In this document: piece by piece, positions 1-5,586 of the stretch
How positions within the stretch are numbered: position 1 is the first letter of the stretch
Layout of the letters: every line of letters starts with the position of its first letter
Origin: Deltaproteobacteria bacterium GWA2_55_10
GTDB taxonomy: Bacteria; Desulfobacterota; GWC2-55-46
Direction: 5' to 3'
DNA: 10,447 bases
NCBI GenBank assembly: GCA_001797415.1
Contig: MGPL01000029.1
Location: 23,314-33,760, forward strand
Translations under genes and position numbers: made by a program
Notes under the pieces: generated by a model
What the model saw: the letters and a program-made list of their open reading frames with translations, nothing else
What the model was told of the DNA's origin: nothing
The model's database searches: none

Positions 1-596
1 CCTCTCTTCTCGACGAAGAGCTTTCGAAGGACATGGCCAAGGCAGGCGGCATAGGCCTCTCCGCGATGCTCCTCCGTGAGCTTTCATCCGATGATGCGCC
101 CCAGGCTCTCAGGACTGAACTTCCGCCCAGGGTCCCTGCAATAGAGAAGAGGGAGGCAACGGCTCCAGAGCCCAGGGCAGCGCTGGGTGTGCAGGCGCCA
201 ACTGATGAGCCGTTCACCTATCCGGTAAGGGATTTCAACAGGGTAAGCTCCAGGTTCGGCCACAGGATCGACCCGATTACGGGCGTACAGAGGTTCCACC
301 ACGGAATCGATATAGCCGCAAGCCAGGGTACCCCCGTCTATCCCGCTGCCCCCGGAAGGGTCATCTTCAGCGGCGAGAAGGGCGGCTACGGGAACATGGT
401 CGAGGTACTGCATGAAAACGGATATGTGACAAGGTACGGCCATAACCAGAAAAACCTTGTAAAAGAAGGAGATAGGGTCGATATCTCAAGTCCAGTAGCA
501 TACGTTGGCTCAACGGGCCGGTCGACCGGGCCGCACCTGCACTTCGAGGTGCTGAAATCCGGGACCGCCGTAAATCCTGACACCCTCTACGGTTAG
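1..596 (+). CDS. flgJ: FlgJ-type rod-binding / M23 endopeptidase fusion, 3' part
   Basis: The gene enters from the left edge; the frame is open from base 3, so an internal ATG at 33 is not taken as the start. Seen: the first ~28 residues (LLDEELSKDMAKAGGIGLS and following) resemble the end of the FlgJ N-terminal rod-binding domain, whose usual signature is a D/E-x-x-L-S-x-x-M-x-K-x-x-G-x-G-L helix. A Pro/Ala/Glu-rich linker of ~40 residues follows, then an M23 (LytM/lysostaphin-type) domain. The zinc ligands are visible: HxxxD as H(297-299) with D(309-311), and HxH as H(534-536) and H(540-542) in GPHLHFEV, plus a YGH motif before it. Known: FlgJ caps rod assembly in the periplasm and in enterics carries a GH73 muramidase at this position to open peptidoglycan. 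Inference: here a peptide-bond-cutting endopeptidase does that job. The C-terminus is complete (TAG at 594-596). The alternative is a plain M23 protein, but the N-terminal remnant and flagellar neighbours favour FlgJ. Confidence 0.8.
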   Translation, partial: SLLDEELSKDMAKAGGIGLSAMLLRELSSDDAPQALRTELPPRVPAIEKREATAPEPRAALGVQAPTDEPFTYPVRDFNRVSSRFGHRIDPITGVQRFHHGIDIAASQGTPVYPAAPGRVIFSGEKGGYGNMVEVLHENGYVTRYGHNQKNLVKEGDRVDISSPVAYVGSTGRSTGPHLHFEVLKSGTAVNPDTLYG

Positions 597-650
597 AGGT
601 GTAAAAAAAGGAAATTGTCCGGATATTTGACGCAAAAGGCCTTGCCGCCC

Positions 651-678
651 TAAAGTTTTGAAAAAATGCCGCCGATAT
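651..678 (+). promoter_or_regulatory. Sigma-28 (FliA) type promoter for the flgM operon
   Basis: TAAAGTTT (651-658), 12 bases, then GCCGATAT (671-678). The enteric FliA consensus is TAAAGTTT-N11-GCCGATAA, so the -35 matches 8/8 and the -10 matches 7/8, with a spacer one base longer. The expected transcript start is around 683-687, leaving a ~35-base leader before the flgM ribosome site AGGAGG (711-716). It is the only flagellar-type promoter I see in front of the flgM-fliW run. flgM is a classic class 3 (sigma-28-dependent) target, which gives autoregulatory feedback because FlgM inhibits sigma-28. Confidence 0.85.
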
Positions 679-721
679 TCAAGTTAAGAGACCGGCATAT
701 CCGGCACTTTAGGAGGCATTC

Positions 722-1039
722 ATGAAAATAGGCGGTAAAAAGCCCGGCAGCGTAGGAACCGACAATTTCGTCAAAAAGGCGAATGAGGGCGGCGGCAATG
801 TAAAAAAGAACGATTCCGCTGCCGGTAAAAGCGGCGGAGACAGCGTAGATATCTCCTCCAAGGGAAGGGAACTCAACAGGGCAAAGGGCCTGCTGGATTC
901 GGTCCCGGACATAAGGGTGGAGAAGGTAGTAAAGCTCAAGAATGACATCGATCTCGGTATATACGAAGTAGACGCAGGCAAAGTCGCGGAAAAGATGATA
1001 GAGCGCGCGGTAAGAGACGCCCTTCAATCAAAAAAGTAG
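722..1039 (+). CDS. flgM: FlgM, anti-sigma-28 factor
   Basis: A 105-residue protein that binds and inhibits the flagellar sigma factor FliA (sigma-28) until the hook-basal body is complete, then is exported through it. Seen: a Gly/Lys/Ser-rich, low-complexity N-terminal half typical of the unfolded export region. The conserved FlgM segment runs from about residue 40: DSVDISSKGRELNRAKGLL, then VPDIRVEKVVKLKNDIDLG, then YEVDAGKVAEKMIERAV. These helices contact sigma-28 in characterised homologues. The length is typical (90-110 aa). The start at 722 is supported by AGGAGG at 711-716, 5 bases upstream, and by the sigma-28 promoter before it. It is first in the operon, 6 bp before flgN. Confidence 0.93.
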   Translation: MKIGGKKPGSVGTDNFVKKANEGGGNVKKNDSAAGKSGGDSVDISSKGRELNRAKGLLDSVPDIRVEKVVKLKNDIDLGIYEVDAGKVAEKMIERAVRDALQSKK

Positions 1040-1045
1040 GAAAGA

Positions 1046-1540
1046 ATGGAAATAGACAGGCTCATAGGACACCTTAACGGAGAGATAAGGCTCTGCAAAG
1101 AGCTTGTCTCGCTGCTCCAGAAGGAAACCGAGGCGATAGTCTCGAGGGATTACAGGGCGCTCTATGAGATAGTGGGGCAGAAGGAGCACCTTGTCACGAG
1201 GGTAAACGCCCTCTCGGAAGCCAGGGCTGGCTTTATCCGCGCCGCGCTTTCCTTTCTCGGAGCGCCTGCTGAACAGGAGCCGAGCCTCGCAGCGGTAATA
1301 GAAAAGGCCGGAAGTCCGGCAAAGCAGGATATTGAGAATTGCCGGAGCACCCTCCAGACGCTCGCGTCGAGCGTAAAAGAGCTCAACAGCCTCAATGCAC
1401 GGGTAATAGAGAACTCCCTCGAAAACGTGAAAAAGACGCTCGGCTTCCTGGGGAACTTCCTCCAGCCCAGCGTCTACAAGCCGGGCGGCAAACTTGACGA
1501 GTTCGCTCTCAAGGGCTCGCGTCTCAGTAAGGGGGCTTGA
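1046..1540 (+). CDS. flgN: FlgN, export chaperone for FlgK/FlgL
   Basis: A 164-residue, almost wholly helical cytoplasmic protein of the FlgN family, which keeps the hook-filament junction proteins FlgK and FlgL unfolded and delivers them to the flagellar export gate. Seen: the N-terminal pattern IDRLIGHLNGEIRLCKELV, then LLQKETEAIVSRDYRAL, then IVGQKEHLVTRVNALSEAR, matches the family's long amphipathic helices with their conserved E..AL and K..L spacing. The C-terminal third (LNARVIENSLENVKKTLGFL) is the region that binds substrate in homologues. Sequence conservation in this family is low, so placement directly between flgM and flgK carries much of the call. The start has a modest AGGA at 1038-1041, overlapping the flgM stop. 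The stop lies 2 bases before the flgK ATG, suggesting coupled translation. Confidence 0.88.
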   Translation: MEIDRLIGHLNGEIRLCKELVSLLQKETEAIVSRDYRALYEIVGQKEHLVTRVNALSEARAGFIRAALSFLGAPAEQEPSLAAVIEKAGSPAKQDIENCRSTLQTLASSVKELNSLNARVIENSLENVKKTLGFLGNFLQPSVYKPGGKLDEFALKGSRLSKGA

Positions 1541-1542
1541 GC

Positions 1543-3180
1543 ATGTCCAGCCTGAACGCGGTATTCGACATAGCGAAATCAGCCCTCATGGCCACGCAGA
1601 AGGCCATGAACGTCACCTCCCATAATATTTCAAACGCCAACACCGACGGATATACCAGGCAAAGGGCCGAATTGACGGCAAAGGAGCCTGTCATATACGG
1701 CGGGCTCTACTTCGGCACCGGCGTCGATGCGTCGAATATCCAGCGCGTCTACGATTCGTTCAATACCATACAGCTCCGCACCTCTGTTTCCCTGTTGTCA
1801 AGGCACGAGACTGCCGGGGGGCACCTCTCCGGCCTCGAAGCCGTGATGAACGGGCTCGACGGCTCTTCTTTGAGCACAAGACTCGACGCCCTCTTTAATT
1901 CCTTTGAGGAAGTCGCGACAAACCCGTCGTCTTATGGAGAGAGGTCCGCGCTCCTGGCGAACGCGAACGCCCTTGCCGATTCAATCAACACCATAGATTC
2001 GGGCATAAGGCTCAATATCGCCAATATCAACGGCACGATTGAGGGCAAGGTCGACGAGGTAAACAGCCTGGCTCTGCGCATAGCGGAACTCAACGGGCAG
2101 ATAGCGGGCACAGAGCTCGCCGGAATAGCCGCCAACGACTTGAGGGACAAGCGGGACATCCTGCTTGAAGACCTCGCGAATATAGTAGATATCTCCGTCA
2201 CCGAGAACGGCAATGGCCAGGCAGACGTCTTCCTCGGCGGCTCGTTCATAGTCGCCGGGACCAGGACATCAGGGATGTCCCTCGCGGCAGACCCAAGGGA
2301 GCCCGAGTCCTACAATATCATCTTAAACGGCGCTACCATCAACAGCAGGATATCCGGCGGAAGCCTCAAGGGAGACCTCGAAGGCCTCGCCTATTATCAA
2401 GGCGTCCATGACAAGGTAAACCTCCTTTCAGCCTCTCTGGTAAAGGAAGTGAACCAGCAGCATGCGGCGGGCTTCGGCCTTGACGGCTCTTCCAGCACTG
2501 ATTTCTTCGCCCCGCTTTCGGTCTATACCCGCGGGAGCGTCTCAAATTCAGGCGGGGCCATTGTATCGAGCGCCTTTGTGGATGATCTCAGCCAGGTAAC
2601 GCTCGACGATTACGAGATAAGGTTCGCGGGCCCCGGTTCGTACACGGTAGTAAATACTTCCACCAACATGGTGGTTACAGGCGGCGCGTATACCTCGGGC
2701 AATCCGATAACCTTTGACGGCTTGAACGTGACCATCCAGAACAGCCCTCTCGCGCCCGCCGCAGGGGACAGGTTCACGGTAAGCGTAATGGAGAACGCGG
2801 CAAGGGACTTCTCCGTGGCCATAACGGACGCCAACAAGGTCGCGGCGTCGTCTACCGCCGCCGGCGTTCCCGGAGATAATGCCAACGCGACTGCCCTCGC
2901 AGACCTGAGGGACGCTCTCACGGTCGAAGGCGCGACCTTCGGCAGCTTCTTCCAGCGGGTAGTAACCGACCTCGGCACAGAGGTAAACAATGTAAAGCTC
3001 AATGCCCGGGCCCAGAAGGCGTACTCCGACGAGATAAGGGCCGCGAGGGAATCCGTCTCCGGCGTCTCGCTGGAGGAAGAGGCCATAAACCTGGTAAAGC
3101 TCCAGAGGGCCTTCGAGGCCGCGGCAAAGGTCATGCAGACAGCCGACCAGATGCTCGAGACACTTCTTAACATAAGGTAG
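1543..3180 (+). CDS. flgK: FlgK, hook-associated protein 1
   Basis: A 545-residue hook-filament junction protein, exported by the flagellar type III system and assembled on the hook tip before FlgL and the filament. Seen: the N-terminal rod/hook signature SHNISNANTDGYTRQR at about residues 26-41, coiled helical D0/D1 arms, a variable Gly/Ser/Ala-rich middle domain (about 240-440), and the matching C-terminal D0 arm (VSLEEEAINLVKLQRAFEAA, ending ADQMLETLLNIR) that pairs with the N-terminus. The length is normal for FlgK. A TTG at 1537 also lies in frame, but the ATG at 1543 gives the canonical MSSL start with AAGGGGG at 1529-1535 seven bases upstream, so I chose it. It is followed 8 bp later by flgL, whose ribosome site overlaps the flgK stop. 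Confidence 0.95.
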   Translation: MSSLNAVFDIAKSALMATQKAMNVTSHNISNANTDGYTRQRAELTAKEPVIYGGLYFGTGVDASNIQRVYDSFNTIQLRTSVSLLSRHETAGGHLSGLEAVMNGLDGSSLSTRLDALFNSFEEVATNPSSYGERSALLANANALADSINTIDSGIRLNIANINGTIEGKVDEVNSLALRIAELNGQIAGTELAGIAANDLRDKRDILLEDLANIVDISVTENGNGQADVFLGGSFIVAGTRTSGMSLAADPREPESYNIILNGATINSRISGGSLKGDLEGLAYYQGVHDKVNLLSASLVKEVNQQHAAGFGLDGSSSTDFFAPLSVYTRGSVSNSGGAIVSSAFVDDLSQVTLDDYEIRFAGPGSYTVVNTSTNMVVTGGAYTSGNPITFDGLNVTIQNSPLAPAAGDRFTVSVMENAARDFSVAITDANKVAASSTAAGVPGDNANATALADLRDALTVEGATFGSFFQRVVTDLGTEVNNVKLNARAQKAYSDEIRAARESVSGVSLEEEAINLVKLQRAFEAAAKVMQTADQMLETLLNIR

Positions 3181-3188
3181 GAGGCTAT

Positions 3189-4070
3189 ATGAGGGTCACA
3201 CAGAAGCTCTCATACGACACATACATAACGAACATGATGCGGCAGCAGGATGAGATCTACCGCCTGCACAAGCAGTTATCGAGCCAGAAGAAGGTGAGCG
3301 CGCCCTCCGACGACCCGGTGAACGCGCACAACCTCCTTACGTCCAGGACGCTCCTTTCCCGGTTCGAGCAGTTCGACAGGAACATCGGGTACGGCAAGAG
3401 CCATCTCGGAATGGCAGAGCAGGCCCTGGACAGCGCAAAGGACGTCATCATAAGGCTGCAGGAGCTGGCCGTCACGGCAGCGAGCGGCACTTCCACGGCA
3501 GACACGAGGAACAATATAAAAACAGAGGTGGACAACCTCTTCGATCAGCTTGTGAGCATCGGCAACACCAATTACGACGGCAGGTACATATTCTCGGGCT
3601 TTGAGAGCGGCACGCCGGCATTCGACCAGACGGGCGCTTTTCAGGGCGACGCCAACGTCCAGAGCATAAGGGTTAACCTCTCGAGCTCGGTCGCGATAGG
3701 CGCCAACGGCGGAGAGGTCTTCAGCGGCGCTAACGGCGGCATAGACATAATGGCGGCGGTGGCCGCTTTCTCTACCGCGCTCGGCGCGAACGACGGCTCC
3801 GGGATACAATCTGCCCTCGGCAGCCTCGAGACATCTTTCAACCAGGTCTCGAACGCCGTATCTGACATCGGCGGCAGGGTTTCCAGGCTCAATTCCGCGG
3901 CCGGCGACATATCGGTCTATTCGCTTGAATTAAAGTCCACGATCTCCGGCATAGAGGACGTTGACATGGCCGAGCTCGTGACAGACCTCAAGGCAGGCGA
4001 GGTCGCGATGGAGGCCGCACTGGCTTCAGCCGGAAGGGTCTTCAGGCTCAATATATTCGATTACCTCTAA
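3189..4070 (+). CDS. flgL: FlgL, hook-associated protein 3
   Basis: A 293-residue second junction protein, which sits between FlgK and the flagellin filament and is a flagellin-superfamily member. Seen: the N-terminal helix MRVTQKLSYDTYITNM, the conserved S-x-K-K-V-S-A-P-S-D-D-P turn (about 32-43), the family motif YDGRYIFSGF at 129-138, and a C-terminal D0 helix ending VFRLNIFDYL, close to the usual ...LSLLDYL end. Length and domain order are typical. The ribosome site AGGAGG (3179-3184) overlaps the last base pair of the flgK stop, with 4 bases to the ATG, so translation is probably coupled. FlgN is the expected chaperone, two genes upstream. Confidence 0.94.
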   Translation: MRVTQKLSYDTYITNMMRQQDEIYRLHKQLSSQKKVSAPSDDPVNAHNLLTSRTLLSRFEQFDRNIGYGKSHLGMAEQALDSAKDVIIRLQELAVTAASGTSTADTRNNIKTEVDNLFDQLVSIGNTNYDGRYIFSGFESGTPAFDQTGAFQGDANVQSIRVNLSSSVAIGANGGEVFSGANGGIDIMAAVAAFSTALGANDGSGIQSALGSLETSFNQVSNAVSDIGGRVSRLNSAAGDISVYSLELKSTISGIEDVDMAELVTDLKAGEVAMEAALASAGRVFRLNIFDYL

Positions 4071-4085
4071 ACCAAGCGGTATATT

Positions 4086-4496
4086 ATGGACTTCGCCGAA
4101 AACATAAGGGAGCAGCATACAGGGCTCTTGAAGGCCATCGAGGCGCTGTCCAGGCCGTCCTCTTCGAGGATGGAGGCCGCGCCCGTAGTGAGGTCGCTCT
4201 CAAGGCTTTCAGGCATGCTTTCCATACACCTCGAGATGGAAGCAATGTCTATCTATCCGACCCTCGCCATGAACAAAGACCCGTTGGTGAGGGAGGCGGC
4301 GGAAAACTTCCTGCAAGGCATGCAGCGGACCATGATAGCCTTCGGCGACTATAGACAGAGATGGGCAAGGCCTGAGACAATAGAGGCTGACGCCATAAGG
4401 TTCATGCAGGAGACAAGGAATATCTTTTACTCGATATCGAAGATGATAGAGAGGGAGGACAGGGAGCTTTATTCCCTTCTGAATAAGGTAGCATAA
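4086..4496 (+). CDS. Degenerate hemerythrin/HHE-domain protein
   Basis: A 136-residue all-helical protein, cytoplasmic by lack of any signal or membrane segment. Seen: helix 1 with EQHTGLLKAIEAL (H11), helix 2 with the HHE signature IHLEMEAMSIYP (H48, E52, Tyr-Pro), and helix 4 with IEREDRELYSLL (122-132), very close to the usual H-I-E-R-E-D-R-E-L-Y-P of HHE proteins. The histidine expected before IERED is Met120, the proline is Ser130, and I see no histidine in helix 3 (about 66-93). Known: HHE proteins bind a di-iron centre through histidines and acidic residues and can bind O2 or NO. Inference: with only two of the usual histidines, metal binding is doubtful and the fold may serve as a protein-binding helical bundle. 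It lies 15 bp after flgL and 26 bp before csrA, so it is co-transcribed with them. The ribosome site is weak. A FliT/FliS-type chaperone was considered and judged less likely. Confidence 0.75.
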   Translation: MDFAENIREQHTGLLKAIEALSRPSSSRMEAAPVVRSLSRLSGMLSIHLEMEAMSIYPTLAMNKDPLVREAAENFLQGMQRTMIAFGDYRQRWARPETIEADAIRFMQETRNIFYSISKMIEREDRELYSLLNKVA

Positions 4497-4522
4497 CAGA
4501 TCGACAGCCAGGGAGGGCGAAG

Positions 4523-4750
4523 ATGCTTGTACTGACAAGGAAGTCGGGGGACAGTATCCGGATCGGCGACGACATAAAGATAATCGTCGTGGAAGTCAAA
4601 GAGAACCATGTGAAGCTCGGCATAGAGGCGCCTCAGAGCTGTCCTGTGCACAGGGAAGAGATATACCTGAAGATACGGGAGGAGAACCAGAGGGCTGCCG
4701 GTCTGCCGAGCGATCTCGCGGACACATTGAAAGGATTGAAGAAGAGATGA
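4523..4750 (+). CDS. csrA: CsrA, RNA-binding translational regulator
   Basis: A 75-residue homodimeric RNA-binding protein that recognises A-N-GGA motifs near ribosome sites. In FliW-containing bacteria it represses flagellin translation. Seen: the canonical start MLVLTRKSGDSIRIGDDI, the core VKLGIEAPQSCPVHREEIY with the RNA-contacting residues Arg6 and Arg44, and a C-terminal tail (about 50-75) longer than the 61-residue E. coli protein. Longer tails are usual where FliW binds. The ribosome site GGGAGG (4511-4516) is preceded by A4510, so the leader itself contains A-N-GGA (4510-4514), and self-regulation is possible. Its stop overlaps the fliW start in ATGA at 4747-4750. Confidence 0.96.
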   Translation: MLVLTRKSGDSIRIGDDIKIIVVEVKENHVKLGIEAPQSCPVHREEIYLKIREENQRAAGLPSDLADTLKGLKKR

Positions 4751-5205
4751 ACACTGCGACCGTCAAGAATATCGCTCCATCGACCGGTTTTGATACGACC
4801 CGTTTCGGCCGCCTCGAGGTCACGGAGGACCGGGTCATAAGTTTCGTGCAGGGCATGCCCGGTTTCGAGAGGCTAAAGAGGTTCATCCTCATCGACCACG
4901 ATCAGGAGGGCGTCTTCAAGTGGCTTCAGGCCGTCGACGACCCGGCGGTCGCTTTTCTCCTTACGGACCCGACCTCATTCAAGCCCGGGTATACCGTACC
5001 CATCAGAAAGGGCGAGATAGAGGGGCTTGGGGCCGAAAATGCCGATAGCCTCATCACGCTTGTAATGGTCTGCGTGTCGCAAGGCGCGAAGCAGCTGAGC
5101 CTCAACCTCAAGGGGCCTGTCGTCTTCAACGCCGACAACATGAGGGCCGTCCAGTGCGTGATCGACAGGGACGATTATCCGTCTAACTTTCCTGTGAAGA
5201 TATGA
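4747..5205 (+). CDS. fliW: FliW, flagellar assembly factor and CsrA antagonist
   Basis: A 152-residue cytoplasmic beta-barrel protein. Known: FliW binds either flagellin or CsrA. When flagellin is exported, free FliW sequesters CsrA non-competitively and lifts repression of flagellin mRNA. Seen: the family pattern FGRLEVTEDRVISFVQGMPG at about 20-39, then FERLKRFILID, WLQAVDDPAVAFLLTDP, an LITLVMVCV strand and the end segment SLNLKGPVVFNADNMRAVQ. Length is typical (about 150). The start codon ATG at 4747 overlaps the csrA stop by 4 bases, implying translational coupling and near-equal output of the two partners, with GAAGAG or AAGGA (4731-4735) as a weak ribosome site. This is the last gene before a 381-bp non-coding region. 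The regulated flagellin gene itself is not in the window. Confidence 0.95.
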   Translation: MNTATVKNIAPSTGFDTTRFGRLEVTEDRVISFVQGMPGFERLKRFILIDHDQEGVFKWLQAVDDPAVAFLLTDPTSFKPGYTVPIRKGEIEGLGAENADSLITLVMVCVSQGAKQLSLNLKGPVVFNADNMRAVQCVIDRDDYPSNFPVKI

Positions 5206-5336
5206 CAGGCATGAAATAAGTCAATCTGCTGCGTTGGCCTCAACGCGGCAGAAGCGACGTACAAAAAGAGTACGACTCGTTCGTCGCTCTTCGATTTTAA
5301 CTGGGGTCTTGCATATGGAGCTTTTTGAGCAGCCTG
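5206..5336 (+). repeat. Hairpin-rich intergenic element, probable dispersed repeat
   Basis: It begins at the base after the fliW stop with CAGGC (5206-5210) and ends TTTTTGAGCAGCCTG (5322-5336). The reverse complement of the right end starts CAGGCTGCTCAAAAAG, which loosely matches the left end CAGGCATGAAATAAG, so the termini look like an imperfect inverted repeat. Inside is an 11-bp hairpin with one G-T pair (CTGCTGCGTTG 5226-5236 with CAACGCGGCAG 5241-5251, loop GCCT). A second inverted repeat follows (AGCGACG 5253-5259 with CGTCGCT 5282-5288), enclosing a GTAC..GTAC centre. From memory, dispersed intergenic elements in deltaproteobacterial genomes share terminal TTTTTSAxCAGCCTG and internal CTGCTGCGTTG words. 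The assignment to that class is inference. No coding potential or target-site duplication is visible. It may also end fliW transcripts, although neither stem is followed by a good T run. Confidence 0.5.
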
Positions 5337-5394
5337 AAAATCGGAGTTTCACTATCTGCTAAAGGTTTAATTTACCCGGCAATAAATTCCCAGA

Positions 5395-5448
5395 CTGACA
5401 GTGCTGGTCGGAATTTTTGTCAGATTATTGACTCGCCAGCTTTCTGAC
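5395..5448 (+). promoter_or_regulatory. Cluster of TGAC/GTCA half-sites, candidate enhancer
   Basis: This AT-rich stretch holds CTGACA (5395-5400), TGTCAG (5418-5423), the dyad GTCA-N6-TGAC (5419-5432) and another CTGAC (5444-5448). The dyad GTCAGATTATTGAC resembles the FleQ-type box GTCAATNNATTGAC known from Pseudomonas flagellar genes. It lies about 115-165 bases upstream of the predicted sigma-54 start, the normal range for enhancer-binding activators of this sigma factor. Whether this organism's activator is FleQ/FlrA, FlrC/FlgR or another is unknown. The rest of 5337-5536 shows no gene and no other strong signal. Confidence 0.4.
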
Positions 5449-5536
5449 CTGTTCAAAAACCCGTCCAACCGTCCGGTGCAAATCATAACTACTTGAATTA
5501 ATTGAGTTTTATTGCCACTGCGAATTGGCTTTGCGG

Positions 5537-5552
5537 TGGCACGCTTGTTGCA
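5537..5552 (+). promoter_or_regulatory. Sigma-54 (-24/-12) promoter for the pse operon
   Basis: TGGCACG (5537-5543), four bases CTTG, then TTGCA (5548-5552). This matches the consensus TGGCACG-N4-TTGCW at every fixed position. The invariant GG (5538-5539) and GC (5550-5551) start 12 bases apart, as required. The expected transcript start is near 5562-5564, leaving about 24 bases to the pseB ATG at 5587, with AAGGAG at 5574-5579. It means that the glycosylation operon needs an ATP-dependent enhancer-binding activator, as middle-class flagellar genes do in many Gram-negative bacteria, and is controlled separately from the sigma-28 promoter at 651-678. Confidence 0.85.
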
Positions 5553-5586
5553 TTCTCTCTTTGCAAAACCTGCAAGGAGCTGTTCA

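Noticed and set aside
580..609. Hairpin at the flgJ stop (ACACCCTCT with AGAGGTGT) followed by seven A bases, as a terminator
   Set aside because: The stem has a bulge, and the tract after it on the + strand is A, not T. On the - strand the T tract comes before the stem. It fits a terminator in neither direction.
4086..4496. Calling this gene fliT or fliS because of its place in a flagellar operon
   Set aside because: The IHLEMEAMSIYP and IEREDRELY segments match HHE/hemerythrin signatures better than any flagellar chaperone.
5191..5209. Short inverted repeat CCTGT/ACAGG across the fliW stop
   Set aside because: Only five base pairs with a nine-base loop and no T run; expected by chance.
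5226..5251. 11-bp hairpin after fliW as a rho-independent terminator
   Set aside because: No T run follows (next bases are AAGCGACG). It is better treated as part of the putative repeat element.
5360..5388. TAAA at 5360 as another sigma-28 promoter before the pse operon
   Set aside because: No acceptable GCCGATAA-like -10 at 15-16 bases; the matching window reads GCAATAAA, which agrees poorly.
5512..5586. An earlier start for pseB adding 25 residues
   Set aside because: The extension overlaps the sigma-54 promoter and its expected transcript start, lacks similarity to the family start, and the ATG at 5587 has AAGGAG upstream.
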